A stretch of DNA of 64,000 bases, from assembly GCA_025716815.1 (NCBI GenBank), contig JAIXMN010000003.1, positions 1,178,001 to 1,242,000 on the forward strand, written 5' to 3'. Position numbers and translations under genes: made by a program. This document shows positions 23,563 to 36,052 of this stretch, piece after piece. The stretch is from Dichotomocladium elegans. Its lineage: Eukaryota > Mucoromycota > Mucoromycetes > Mucorales > Lichtheimiaceae. Under the pieces are notes generated by a model. It did not search any database and was not told where the DNA came from. It was given only the letters and a program-made list of their open reading frames with translations. How positions within the stretch are numbered: the first letter of the stretch is position 1; every line of letters starts with the position of its first letter.

Positions 23563-24604
23563 TTAGACATGTTTTGTGTCCTCGATATGTAGATTGCCAA
23601 ATTGCTGCCGCATTTGTAGTGATCCTGTACGCTCATGCCGCGACATTGTGGGTTTGTCATGTCGGTCATTGGTATTGGTGCCTGGAAGGGTCTCTCCACG
23701 CTTTGCGGCGGCAATCATATCCTCTAGCTGTTTAACACGTTCTTTATATTGTGCCAAAGTCTCCTGGAGTTCCTTGATGTGATCCACGGAGAGCTTAAGA
23801 ATAGTGCCCTTGTTGACAGCCTTTGCTGCAGCCCCTATCTGGCTGCTCGACGATATCGACATAACATTGGATGTCGTCGGTGCGTTTTCAAGAAGGTGCT
23901 CTGGCAAAAGTGTCGATAGCTCTATAAAATGCAATAACGCCAGTTCGCCAGCCAGCCAGCCAGTCAGTCAGTCAGTCAGTTTCTCCCTTTTCTCGAGCAG
24001 GTTCCGCTGCCGTCTTTTACCATGAATGCGCTCATTAATGTTGTCTCGTCGTCTTCTTTCCACAGCGTTATGTGACTCTCGCCGCCGACGTCGCTTTTCA
24101 AACATCTCTTGAAGACTGGCAGACATGAGGATACTTTTTTGCATCTTCCCCCAGCGGGCGCCTCCATCCCACAATCACTCACTTCCTTTGCTGAATCTCG
24201 TCATCGTCTCCACCTCCAGGATAGCCATCCAGATGGCCTGTGGACGTCGAAGGCGAGACCATGCCGCCAAAAATAGGAGACTGACCAAACGACGATCCGG
24301 TCGAGTCTAAGCTGGTACCAAACCAATTCTGGGCGTTCGGGTCGGCAAAAGAAATAGGTCGTCCGCCCGCCACGGCAGAAGGAGGGCTCATGGCAATGGA
24401 TGCTGCTCCAAAGCTCCCTTGCCGATGATGGAGGTGATAGCTATTACCGCCTCCACCACCGCCTGTATTGAACATTCCTCGCCCATTGCGAACGGGCATG
24501 GCACTGACCGTTGTGTGAGGGGTTCCGCCCATGGAGGCCAGACCACCTGCTGAAGAGAACTGCTCATTTGAATCCAGGAATTCTTGTTGCGTGGGGGAGT
24601 ACAT
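23563..24604 (-). CDS. bHLH transcription factor
   Basis: This is a three-exon gene starting at 24604. The Gly/Ser-rich N-terminal exon precedes a short exon with the basic region (RESHNAVERRRRDNINERI), and a third exon carries helix 2 and the C-terminus. The His, Glu and Arg spaced as H-x3-E-x3-R mark a class B bHLH that should bind CACGTG E-boxes. Helix 1 is completed across an intron as INERIHELSTLLPEHLL. A Ser-rich loop follows, then KGTILKLSVDHIKELQETL, which runs into a short zipper-like helix. This layout resembles the MITF/USF/TFE type known in fungi, with a nuclear role. The intron between basic region and loop contains a GACT/GGCT tetranucleotide tandem repeat. Confidence 0.88.
23949..23981 (+). 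repeat. (CCAG)n/(TCAG)n tandem repeat in the bHLH intron
   Basis: About three CAGC units and five CAGT units lie within the second intron of the bHLH gene. The repeat carries multiple CTGAC motifs on the gene strand, which resemble branch-point sequences. Confidence 0.75.
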
Positions 24605-26600
24605 TGCGGTGAGGGTGAGAGGTAACGGGGAAGAGAAAAGAAGAAGGCGTTTTTTTTCTTTTGAGTTCACCCTTTTTTTTGCGCGCGTGTGGGTGGGTGG
24701 GTGGGTGGGAGGGTATGCGTGCGTGTACTGATGACCTCAAGTCGTACAGCCCTACCTGATCATGTGCGGGTATGCATCGTGCGCGCCCATGCGCACTTAT
24801 TTGACTATGCACCGCATCGCCCCGGGAACCACTTCCACTCCACCCCTCTACGCACATCAAACCCGTCAAAGGCATTCGAAAGGAAGAAACCAATGGGTAT
24901 ATTCTGATGACAGCCCGACAAAATCACAGGTGTTCCTTATTAGCAAATTCTAGATGAATAATATCTGTCTCTCCCCAATTGACAACGTCCATATACACTT
25001 CTCCTTTACAGTCACCCCTCAACAAAATAACCAACGCCGCTTAATCTTGTCAGGTCCCATGACAAAGATATTGCATATATACGTCAGTTATTGCCCGACC
25101 GGTGAGCGTTGTTGTTACGGTGCCCTCCTCCCGCTCTCCTGGAAATAGAACGAGACAAAGAGATGTTCACGTGGACTGCAGCCTGGTCCTGTGATGCTTC
25201 GGTTCGTCTTTCCCCCAAAAGAGATCGGCAGACAACAGGTCACCATCCTGTTGCTGAGACACTCAGACGTTGACGACGGTGATAATATTAATAATCTTTT
25301 GCTATTCGCGGGCCCTTGGTGACACATTGTCGTGTGCCCTTGACACGGCATTGTCATAATGACACTGTGCTCAAACGTCCTTTGCCCTCACAACAACAGC
25401 ACCAAGAATTTATGCCTGAACATAAAATATCGTTGTCCACCGGTGGACGTACATAATGAACAAGAAATTACAGCTATAATTAGATGTCGTACGAAAAAAA
25501 GAAGTTCTGTCTTTATAGAATGACCCTTCTCTTCCCACGGCGTCAGCGTTAGATCGATATTAAGTGTACTGCGTCCTTCACAGCATAAATCAATGAACGG
25601 TGTGAGAACGATCGATAACGTTGTGTAAGACCGAAAATCGTTGAATCAATTGATCTTCTAATGGTCCTATCTGCTTTACCCTCCTCTCCCACGGGAACCT
25701 GTGAACTTCGCGCAAGATATTTCATACAGCATATGCCAAAAACAGCGACGTTCTCGCATGGCATGATCCTGCCCACTGTAATATAAATGCTTTTCTCTTT
25801 GGCGTTTCTATTGCTATAAAACCCCAACCTCCCCCCCAAAAAAATGGCGGCATGGGGATTTTTGATCTTGGGGAGATATTGCCTTGTCCCGTCTGACATT
25901 CAGCAAAATGCTAATTCCCCGGTCTTCTTGTTTAAACCTTTCGTTAATCATTTGTACATCATCGTCGATTTTGTTTTCTGTTGCTGACAGGCAGCTCATC
26001 GTCATCAAGGAAAACTTTTTGGCCCCTCACCATACTGACGGGGCCCGTAAATCATCTGTAACCTCATATAGTGCAATAGCCGCCACGAGAAAGAACAATC
26101 GGCATATTTCGGGTGTCAGATGAACAACAGTAGGAGACGTTGCTCACGATAATGCTGAAGCGGTCAGGATTCCTTCGTCTTGTTGACTATATCTATAGAC
26201 GATTTAATGCATAAGGTCTCTCCTCTCTGCAGATGAGTAATATTGCTAGCATGGTGATGCGGGTAAGGATAGGATTAAAAGTAAGGCATCTTGGCAACAA
26301 TGGTGTCAGCGCACAGAATGGCCCTGGGAAGCAGTGCTGTTGCGTTAATAAAACAGGATGAAAACATGGACCAAGGCCTCGGCCTTGTCTACGTACGACA
26401 CCTTGGATCGAGATGGAATATTCCTTTATACACTCCGTATCATGACAGCGCCTGCGCTCACCTGATACAAATCTATATGTAACATGATCGCGAATGGAGG
26501 TCGTGATGTCCCCAATTTCACCCATACTATAGTGTCCCTAACGTACAAACCTGGCCCTGTAGATATCGTACCTTGTGCGATAGTCTATTAGCATTTCTCG
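24605..26600. other. Long intergenic region
   Basis: About 2 kb lies upstream of the bHLH gene. It starts with a T/C-rich and GGGT-repeat stretch (24690-24712) likely to be promoter or 5' UTR. Several 60-116 codon frames exist on both strands, but none has a domain, signal peptide or consistent splicing. No tRNA was seen. Confidence 0.4.
24690..24712 (+). repeat. (GGGT)n tract
   Basis: Five GGGT units plus flanking G-runs lie about 90 bases upstream of the bHLH start codon. The spacing of G-runs would allow a G-quadruplex on the plus strand. Function is speculative. Confidence 0.6.
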
Positions 26601-26807
26601 CTATTCTTCCACTATGGTGATGAAGGGAGGAGTCAGGGTAATACGCACTGATCTCGACTGCGCCATCTGCATGACTGGCTTGGGGTGCTGCGCCTTAAGA
26701 GCGCGGAGAGTTGCTTTCATTTCATTGGTTGGAGGAAATCTGGAAATTGTAACCGCAGTAAGTATAGCTTTAAAAATAGAAAGGACAATTCGAAAAGTTG
26801 TCTGCAT
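26601..26807 (-). CDS. Possible small protein opposite VMS1
   Basis: This is a 68-codon frame from ATG at 26807 to TAG. The second half (MKATLRALKAQHPKPVMQ, then SVRITLTPPFITIVEE) has codons ending mostly in C or G, as in the real genes nearby, and is followed directly by a stop. The first part (MQTTFRIVLSIFKAILTAV) is hydrophobic and could be a targeting sequence, or it may be an intron, since ATTTCCAG at its end is a good acceptor. No family is recognised. The start lies only 28 bases from the divergent VMS1 start, which is tight for separate transcripts. Confidence 0.35.
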   Translation of the reverse strand: MQTTFRIVLSIFKAILTAVTISRFPPTNEMKATLRALKAQHPKPVMQMAQSRSVRITLTPPFITIVEE

Positions 26808-26835
26808 CGCCAAGCACGCATACGCGCATAAAAGT

Positions 26836-28952
26836 ATGATTGATCTGGGCAAACTAAAGAAGTATCCCATCAGCGTGCTCCACATTCCTGTTGAACTGAT
26901 TGATAACCTTCGGCCGGCTGATTTCGCGGGCCCTGTCCCGCCCCCTGTCGATCTTACCGCTGACGCACTGAAACAACTTGAAATCGAGCGTGCATCGCCG
27001 GTCAAATCAATAGGCGATAACATCGATACCAGTCTGACATGCCGAACTTGCAATATTTCTTTTTCAACAGCGGATCGTCAGGACCATCGTGCTCATTTTG
27101 CGACAGATTGGCATCGCTATAATATCAAACGCAAACTCACCCTAGGCCTCCAACCAGTATCGATGTCCGAGTTTCATGATATGCTAGCTGGTATAGCCTG
27201 AAGAAGGATTGCCATAATTCAAACGAAGACCGACAGACTGACATCTACATGAACAGATATTGCGGAAAGCATCTCCGGATCAGAGAGCGATAACAGTAGT
27301 CTCGATTGCAGTAGTAGCGATGAGGACGACATTGATGAGTTGGTGGACAAACAACAGGCCGAAGCAGAGGCAAAGACATTAGGTGTATCCGAGAAAAGCG
27401 AGCAGCTGACTGCATTTGAGAAGAGAACTCGAGCGATTTTGTGGTTCCAGGTGAACACCCTTCCACCCACGGTTCACATTGGCGTCTATCGGAAATTGGC
27501 AAAGACTCTTGACAGTCTCAAAGCGATGCAAGCAGGCCAATACAACGCCGGGAAGAATCGATTGTGGACCATCATTATGGTTAGCGGAGGTCACTTTGCT
27601 GGAGCGGTAATAGATGTCAACAAGAGTATCAAGGAAAAATCTGGACTTGATCTGCAGCAGGTCAAAATGATAGCTCACAAGACCATTCATCGTTACACGA
27701 GTAAGTCCAGCATGCGTCCTCGATCAAGAATATAGACCCTGACGCAACGATAGCTCGCCGAAAACAGGGTGGGTCACAATCTGCCAACGACAATGCCAAG
27801 GGCGCTGCCAATTCGGCAGGTGCGCAGATCCGACGATACAACGAGGCCATGCTTCAGCAGGAAATCCGAGAACTTCTTGCGCAATGGAAAGAATACGTCG
27901 CAACAAGCGAACTAGTGTTTGTCCATGCACCTAGCAACAATCGCAAGCTGGTCTATGGATACGAGGGTGCTGTTCTGACACGTGAAAACTCCGCATCTAT
28001 TCCATTTCCAACACGACGACCTACACTCAACGAGTTGCGGAGGGTATTTTTGGAGCTGTGCACACTGCAGATTGCTGATGTCGATCTTGAAGCTGTCCAA
28101 AGCCAGCGGCGAAAGGCTGTTGAAAAGGAAGAGCGAGTGCGACAACAGATTGAGAAATCCAGGTCGAAACCGTTGTCGTCAACGCCTGTGACGAAACCAA
28201 AGATAGCACCCGAGGTTGATAAGCTTATTTCGCTTACCAAGCAAGGAAAAGATCAAGTTGTTCTGTCCCATGTGCGCAAACACGAGGCGATACTTCTCCC
28301 CATTGCGCGTGGGCAACTGACGGCTGAAATTGTCCCGGACCAAGATGAGATACTGCAGCGTTTCCCCAGTCTGCTGTTTCTCGCAGCCCATCACGGTCAC
28401 GCGGCGCTGGTGTCTGCTCTGGTGCGCGATCTAGATGTGGATCCGACAATACAGAATGAGTTTGGTAAAACTGCATACGACATAGCTAAGGAGAAGGACA
28501 CGCGGATCGCCTTTCGGCGCCTTATGAACGATTTTCCTGATCGGTGGGACTGGCTTCATGATGCTCATGTTCCTAGTCCGCTCACTCGGGACGCCGAATT
28601 GGATATGATCGAGAAAGAACGACAGCGCAAAGAAAGAGAGAATGAGCGACGGCGCAAAATTGAGGAGGAACGGCAGAAACGGGAGGAAGCACGGATGGAG
28701 GCGGAGGGCCAGCGGGCTGCTGCTGCTGCTGCGGCGGCGGCGGCGGCGAAGCAAAGCCAGCAACAACGCTTATCATCTTTTAGACCTAGTCCACCAACTT
28801 CAGGCAGGACATTGGGAGGAGGAAGCAGTAATATCAATACTCCAGCAGAAATGAATATGGCAACCATGACGCCCGAAGCCCGAATGCGATTAGAAAGGGA
28901 GATGCGCGCAAGAGCCGCGGAAGAGAGAATCCGTCGTCTCCAGCGAAAATAG
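26836..28952 (+). CDS. VMS1: VMS1/ANKZF1 peptidyl-tRNA hydrolase
   Basis: This is a three-exon gene (26836-27190, 27257-27700, 27754-28952) of 665 aa. A C2H2 zinc finger (SLTCRTCNISF...HRAHFATDWH) is followed by an acidic linker. The VLRF1 domain then contains the family's Gln motif RRKQGGSQSANDNAKG and IRRYNEAML. Ankyrin repeats (FLAAHHGHAALVSALV, FGKTAYDIAKEKD) and a basic C-terminal helix (AAEERIRRLQRK) follow, the latter matching a p97/Cdc48-binding VIM. Vms1 releases stalled nascent chains from tRNA on split 60S ribosomes, in cytosol and at mitochondria. The start is the first ATG before the conserved IPVELIDNL block. The same frame is open back to 26614, but that stretch has no family features. 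A poly-Ala run of about 11 residues precedes the tail. Confidence 0.93.
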
Positions 28953-30561
28953 AAACCGGCAATAATAATAAAAAAACAGAAATATCCTGGGCTGGCCTTA
29001 TCTTCGATAACCAACCAACCAACCCCCATTTCTCCTTCGGTTCCTCCTCGATAATTGCTAATACGTACTAAATCTACCACTCTGAGTTACTAGCTAAGAC
29101 GGGGATAAAGAACTCAAGGAGAGGTAAAAGGAGGGACAAAGACGATTGACCGCTCATGATTGTAATTGCCTCATGGCTCGACCTAACATGGACTATGCAA
29201 TTCATCGTTTCTTCCCTTCTTTTTTTTGGGTTATGAGATATCGTTGCATAGAAAGACGGTGAATATCGATCGGGGTTCGTTAGTCTTTCCTAAAAGATCT
29301 GCTTCGGTCTTAGGATCAATAGAGAGACCTATACATATATTAGCTGCGTGTAACAGGGAAGTTCAGCGTACGAATTAATATATTGTCTGCACCGACTCCG
29401 TTCGCTCGGACGACCCGAAAACAGAAAATGAGCGAACCAGACGGAATATTTAGAAGAGAGGGGTCCCAAAGAATTATAATGTCTGTGCCCAGGCAGATTT
29501 CTTTGTTATAGAACTTGATGAATATTACAGGTTGATAGAAGTTCGAGGTAAAGAGATGACCAGGAAGCAGAGCGGTGCGCTGTTGCCATAGTCTATTACA
29601 CTCCTTTCTCCTTCCCGGAAGAGTAAGACACGCGTTCTTATGAAATGTGTAACCATGCAAATTGGTTCGGCGATATTTCGTAGTCTACTACATTTATTTT
29701 GTCGCCTCCCTTTTCCGCCGCAAATACCGGCTTTCGGATAAGAACGATATATGTGTGAGAGAAACCGCGAGAAAATAGCTTATATACATATGAAATGGTG
29801 CGGAAATCCAAGAGAAGATGGAATCTTTGATGCGTTGCGAGACCGAGTATGTGTTTTTTTTAAGGAGAATGTCAGACGACAGTCTTTTCAGGCACAGTTG
29901 ATTAGTTAAAAAAGAAAGGAGTGTAACGAAAAAGTAAAGGGAGCACGGAAAAAAAATTGCCTATCCGAGATATCTGATTTATTATATTAGGGGAACATCT
30001 ATTGTTCCTCGCCCAAAGGGGATAATGCAGATTCGCGAATCCGCTCAATCAAGCCTCTATTTTGATGGGGGTGGGAGGGGAATGAAAAGATTCGAACAGA
30101 TCAGGAAAGTATAGGAAAACAAGCAAGAATGACAAAATATATCGATCATCAGCAGCACCCACTGTGGCACCATGACATTAGGACAGTGCACGTTGATGGC
30201 TTTCTAGACTAAGTCTGGTATCATCATGGTCTGAATTGGCGGGAAAAAGGAGTGCGAATAGATGATGCTCCTCTTCTATCTTTCTGAAATGGGTAACCTC
30301 TTTTAGGAAAGCTACCCTCTCTCTCTTCTTTATCAAACTAAACCTGTCTATTGGAACGAGAATAAAAAAGTTGCGAAAGGGTCTCCTCCTCCTCTTCTCT
30401 CTCTCTTTTTCTCAATCGCTCTCTCGCTTTTATTCTCACACACCTTTTTTAATCCTTTCTCCCATCACACTCTCTGTACCTTATTTTTTTTCCTTTTTGT
30501 TATCACCCTCATCTTCACCTAACGCCCTTGGTATCTATTCCAAAAAACAAACAAACAAAAG
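28953..30561. other. Long intergenic region
   Basis: This gap holds the VMS1 3' end and the promoter of the ankyrin gene. The last 200 bases (30370-30530) are strongly CT-rich, as in other 5' leaders of this window. A 106-codon minus-strand frame at 29340-29660 shows no domain. Confidence 0.45.
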
Positions 30562-32912
30562 ATGCCTCCTTCGACGTCTCTGTCACCTACAGCATCATAT
30601 TACAGCATTGACGATTTTAGCTGCTCATTTGATCGAACGCTGCTCCGGTCCAGCTTAATAGCAGACAACAAGGAGAAGAGTCTGCCACCGAGTGCACGTG
30701 AATGTCTTACTGGATTAATACAGCAAGTAGAGCACGAGCAGTTACGACAGATGCTTAAGAGTGAGCTCAAGCGATTGTTGACCGATCAAGAACGGATCGT
30801 CACTATGCTGCAGCAAAGAACAAAGCAGATTGAGCAGGAGAATGAGCAGCTCAAAGGTGCCTGTGCAGAACACCAATGCCGTTACGAGAAGGCAGTGCGA
30901 GAGATGCAATTCTTCAAGAAAAAGTGCGATTATATTACCAAACAACAACATGCTCCTACCCTTACCCAGTCTCTCAGCATGTCAACGGCTAACGACCATC
31001 CACGGCCACGCTCACGGCAACGGAGTCAGTCAACGATTTCAGAGACATTCAGTGAGATTGCTTCCTCGCTTCCACCCCCGCCACCACCGACTCACACTGC
31101 GCCGCCTCCGCCACCAACCCAACCATCTCATCAGCCCCAGCCATTACCTCCTACTCCTGGGTCCATCACATCTCAGCACCAATTGTCACACCCATCACCA
31201 CCCCTCCCGCGACCCTCATCGTCCGCGAACGGCTATCCCTTGACCCCCACCAGCCCTCGGCTTTCATCCGCCTCTGCGGAAGAAGCTTATGACTCACTTC
31301 AGCCGTTGCCCACCTCTGGAACAATGCGCTCTCGTTCCTCCTCTACATCGACCTCCAACTCATTGATGCAGCAGTCGCACCAACATCACCTGTCTTTTCA
31401 AATGCAGCAGCCATACTGGCATGCGCCTGCAGCGCTTCCCTCAGTCTCGTCGGTCATGTCATCTTATTCCGCAACAGGCACTTCCACAATGTCCCTCGCG
31501 GACAATCCTAGCCGACAGTTACCCCAACATCCTGTCCGACACGCGGGCACCACCAGCATCTACAGTGTCGGCAGTGATATGTCGTTTCCAAACTCAATCT
31601 CGAACGCGTCAGAAATGCATCGTCAGCAGCAGCAACATTATATAAAACAGCAAAACGGGCCGGGATATGCACCCTTACCGCCCTCGTCTTCCTCTGCCTC
31701 GACATTATCGAGCGTAAGTGTCCAACACCCAGTCCCCGGATCATCGGGGGCTTCCGTATACTCGATTCCTATGACGCCAGTCCGGTCGACCATCTCGACC
31801 ATAACAGCTGCTGGCGTCAGCGGATACACTGGATCATCCATTATCCAGCAGCGCCGGGTCGACCCATTGATGTACGGAGGGTCCGATGGGCTCTGGGACA
31901 CTATCTGCAAGGGACAAGGCAGCGATGCGACCGTGGAGAAGATCGTGAGCAACTTTTTACGGCGTGGCGGGTCACCCAATACAGCTAAGCAGTCACCATC
32001 GTACCAGGGTGTGCGGTGTGGTTATGGCATGGTCCATGCATTAATTGTCACCAAGGCGTCCGGTGCACTTGACCTTCTTCTGCAACAAGGCGCCAATCCC
32101 AACGCAATGACGATGAGTGACGCAGAGGAGGACAAGGTAAAGATATTCTCCCAGATTGTAAAAACCCAGCTCCGGGACCTGTGAATTCATATGACCACGT
32201 TAGGTTACGCCATGCTATCTTGCTGCAAGGACCGGGTGGCTTGCAGGTCTACAGAAGTTAGTTCAGGCGGGTGGCGATCTGAAGGCGAGCCGGTGCGAAG
32301 GATCTAAGAAAAAGACGGCATTGCATGTCGCTGCTGAGAATTGCCATGCATCTGTGGTTGAATTTATTGTGGGTTTCACCCAGGGCGCGTTAAATATGGA
32401 AACAGACAGCCAAGGTAACGAAGCGATACATCATTGCTTTGAATATATGCGCCGTTACTTACTCCATGCTTCCACCACCACCATCTCTCCTCATACACTT
32501 GAAATTAGGTGCTACTGCTCTCCATTATGGGTGTCTGTCGGGCCATACGGATCTCGTTGCGTTTCTTATTCTCCAGTGTCATATCCCGATCGACCAACAA
32601 GATCACAAAGGCGAGCAGCCTATTCATTGGGCAGCCCGGGCCGGTCGACTCGAGGTCGTCGCACTGCTGGTCGAACGGTTTAACGCTAATTACAATGCCT
32701 ATCTTCCAAAGCGCGTCCCGACACCAATCGAGATTGCCAAATCTAACGGCCATAAGCGCCTCGTCGACTATCTCAAAGGGCTCGGTGCATTGACTACTAA
32801 GAAGCTTGATAAGTCCAGGAAGGAAGAGGAAAAGAAGTCAAAATCTAGCCGTCTTGAGAATGCTTTGCACAGAAATGGTCTCTTCCAAGATGATGACGAC
32901 GAGCCATTCTAG
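30562..32912 (+). CDS. Ankyrin-repeat protein with coiled-coil N-terminus
   Basis: This is a three-exon gene (30562-32136, 32204-32414, 32509-32912) of 729 aa. The N-terminal 130 residues form a coiled coil (LIQQVEHEQLRQML, QRTKQIEQENEQLK). A long Pro/Ser/Gln-rich region with proline runs follows (about 140-430). The C-terminal 300 residues hold about five ankyrin repeats: MVHALIVTKASGALDLLLQQ, TPCYLAARTGWLAGLQKLV, TALHVAAENCHASVVEFIV, TALHYGCLSGHTDLVAFLI and QPIHWAARAGRLEVVALLV. A Lys-rich acidic-ended tail (DDDDEPF) closes the protein. Both introns fall within the repeats. Ankyrins bind proteins, so a scaffold role is likely. No enzyme domain is visible and no specific ortholog is recognised. 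Confidence 0.88.
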
Positions 32913-34699
32913 TCGCGCGCCTTCCTTTTTCCCAGTATGTTTTACACCGTTTCTCACTGTAAAAAAACTTGTTCTTTTTCGCAGCATGCGGGCGGATATC
33001 TTCTATTTCTTTTATTCATCACATGAGTCCATTCATTTGCTTGCTGATCGATGAACAGCGAGCATAGTCGATAACTTGATGACCCATTCCTTTGTCCTCC
33101 TTTTCTCTCCTTGCTCTCCCACACCCCCTCCTTTTGCCTAGTGATCACCATTCGTTTTCTTTTATTCGTATAACTATTTATGTACAAATCTGTCTCTTTT
33201 CCTCCTTACTTCTATCGCTGTACTTGGCATTTCTGAAAAATCTCCAGCGTACTTTTGTTCCCTTGCGAGTAAAAGTCACGAAAAATTAAATATTACTGTT
33301 TTCCCAAAATAAATGTCGCATAATAGCATACGAAATTGTCGTATCACCCGGTAAAAAGATTTCGTTAGTCACCAGAAAACATTATCCCATCTTTAACTTC
33401 CCGACCCGGCTCAAACCAGGCGTATCCAGAAGCAGCGGCAGGAGCAAGGACAGCCAACGCCAGAAGCAATGGCGTCGCGACGGCAGAGACAAAGCACGAG
33501 CGAACGCCAGAAGCAACGCCAGGGGTACACTGCACAATGGAGGGCCATGCAGCAGCGAATGACTGGGCATCAGCAAATTGCACCGGGTGAGCACGGGGAC
33601 AAGGAAGACGACAGCAAAATAAAATTGAGAGCACCTGGAGAGGAAGCAACTCCGAAGCGGCGGCAGGTACAGGCACAGACAATTCAAGACGCAAAAAAAA
33701 AGAGGGGAAAAACCCCCATGAAGGCAGCCAAATCGAGGCTCCACCGGATAATGCGATCCCATTTTGGCTTCTCTTCCATGACCCATCAAGTACGGGTACG
33801 ATTCGTCAATTTAAAAAGGGTGTTAGATCAGAATAACAAGCAACTTGATATAAAGATTCATACCAGATAATCCATGGAAGAGAGGACAAGAATGGATTTG
33901 ATAAAGAGGAAATAGTTCGCTCAGAACCTCTATTACTCATGAGAAATCAATCATCCAAATAATTGACAATACTGGAACAAGTACCGTGACATAGGAGGTA
34001 ATATTCTCCTTCAGAAGACTTATATCTACGACTCTCATCGCTGCTATTTCACGATGCTTCTTGTTTATCAACCCACAGTTTTGTTGCAGACAAATTTAAG
34101 CGGGCCCTTTGATTTTTCGTATTGTCAACATGATCATCAAGATGCACAGGCGATAGCACAGGATAAAATGTGTTCACCGTAAAACATTACATCAAGGGTA
34201 ATGTGAGAGACGAAGTAATATTGATTGATTACAAAAGTAGCAAGAGAGTCTGTAATGTAGTGCCATGGGCTACCTATTAAAACTACAACTGCATCAAACT
34301 TGTTGCCTCATATCATTGAACATGTGCGTAACCATACACTTATTACCAGAGATACACAAAATACGCCCCACAAAAATCTCACAACCCTTCCTCTGCATGA
34401 AAGAGGTCTTTATCATCTCTTTCGCTGATGTGTTGTTCTATACAAATCAGACAAGTGACCATTCACCCGTCATAATTATAGGGTCTATTTCCTCGTTTTA
34501 TCTGAGGTCCAACCTAATACTGCATGATTGCATACAAAAAAGTTCTCTTTATATCTCAACAATCCTTTCAGTATACCCAAAGAAATCTGGGATCCGATAT
34601 CTTCTGATATTCGCTCTTCTTTCCTCTCTTTTTTGACATATTCATATCTGTATACATACTATGATGACCACTTTAGAATTATCGTTAGTCGGATCAAAG
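32913..34699. other. Intergenic region with one doubtful frame
   Basis: A 133-codon plus-strand frame (33469-33870) is Gln/Arg/Lys-rich. It derives partly from imperfect repeats of CGCCAGAAGCA type near 33430-33530 and is GC-richer than its surroundings. I see no domain and cannot tell a small gene from a repeat-derived frame. The rest is AT-rich and empty up to the transposase relic. Confidence 0.35.
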
Positions 34700-36052
34700 T
34701 ATTCCCCTTATGACAGTTAACAAGACACCCTCAAAATCGCTCAACTTCACACTATCCGATGCTTCACTGATTCGGGTCATCAATACCTCATTTTCCAAGA
34801 ACCTATTACGTTTTACTTTGCTCTTCACAACCAATCAAAACCGCGCGATAGGATTGAGTTCAGGCGAATAGGATGGAAGATAAGCGCATCGATATCCTCG
34901 AGGCTCGATGTATCTGGAGAGATATTCAGCTTTCTGAGTGCGCTGTCGATTACCAAATAATGGCCCTCCATATGTTGATATATTCATTTCATCCATGGTG
35001 GCCTTAAGAGAGCTGAGATATTGCTCAGTTCCAACTTCTTTGATTGCAGCTGCGGACTGTCCCGCCTTTTTTTTTATGGTGGTTGTGGGAGTCTCAAGAT
35101 ACATTTAATGATGCCCAATTTCGAAATTGTTCCCAAGGTGGTAGTTTCTTTCGCTCTTGTTTTTGGCACTGTAACTACTACAGAAACCCCTTTCTGTAGT
35201 TATACCATGCTGCGCTTCATATTAATATGGGATCGAGAGCTATGAAGGAAAATACAGTTTTTTCTAAAATCACTGTCAGTCATGCCCCATCGACGCACGC
35301 AGTCAAGGCCCTCTTGGATTTTAGTATCGCTATTGCTGTCTACAGTAGCAAGGTGCATTTATTTTTCATGAATCCATGGAGCATCGCTTTCAATATTTTA
35401 AGGCTTTCAAATCCCGGGAGCAATTGCTCCATCAGCTGCTCTAGGACAATTGACGGATTCTCATCAACCCATTCTAAATAGCATTCTTATGCTCTTCGTT
35501 GAAAATAAGTGAGCACCCTCTGACTCTACTTTCTTAAAAATGTTGTCAGTGTCCTTTTCGTACTGTGATGACCATTACTGAGCTGAGCGAACAATGATTC
35601 CTAGTTGCTTTGCAGCAGCTGATGCACTCAAGACCTTCTCAAACATCAATTTGAAAAAGTTGACCTTGTCTTTTTCGGTGTACACTGTGTAGCCGAGCTC
35701 AAAATCTGCTTCTTTCATCTGATGCCGATAGCCTTTCGCTTGGGGCTATACGTAGCAACAAAGTAAGGATTACCCCTGAAAGATAGACCATAAAGATATT
35801 CTGTGTGAGAACAAACGGATACAGGAGAGTACATTCCCTCGTCAATAACATAGTCCATAGGTTCAGGGCAGCCATGCTCATCAACGACATGACCTTGCCC
35901 ATCGTAGTAAAATATAGATTGCTCATTTCAGAATGTAAAATGGGTTTACTAGGACTCAAAAAAGCAAAAAGCTGAATAACGTTTATAGGGATGGATTTAC
36001 CAAGTTTTTCAATGTGATATATATCGCTGTGCATTCGACATTTGCTTCCCAT
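34700..36052 (-). mobile_element. Degenerate Tc1/mariner-like transposase
   Basis: This is a broken DDE transposase read on the minus strand. Recognisable pieces appear in order across several frames: PEPMDYVIDEGMYSPVSV (near 35870), KKVESEGAHLF, GLDCVRRWGMTDSDF, HINMKRSMV (near 35200), VVVTVPKTRAKETTTLGTIS, and the C-terminal RGYRCAYLPSYSPELNPI (near 34860) and EASDSVKLSDFEGV (near 34740). YLP-x-YSPELNPI is the hallmark of the DDE_3/IS630-Tc1 superfamily. Many stops and frameshifts interrupt it. The first catalytic Asp region reads FLHSS rather than FLDES, so the catalytic Asp is lost. I could not see terminal inverted repeats or TA target duplications. The copy is dead. Confidence 0.85.

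Noticed and set aside
26614..26835. N-terminal extension of VMS1
   Set aside because: The frame is open, but the sequence lacks family similarity. The ATG at 26836 sits just before the first conserved block.
30371..30658. Plus-strand frame before the ankyrin gene
   Set aside because: It is a translated CT-rich leader and overlaps the well-supported start at 30562 in another frame.
33469..33870. 133-codon Gln/Arg-rich frame
   Set aside because: It appears to derive from imperfect short repeats. No domain or neighbour supports it, so I did not list it as a gene.
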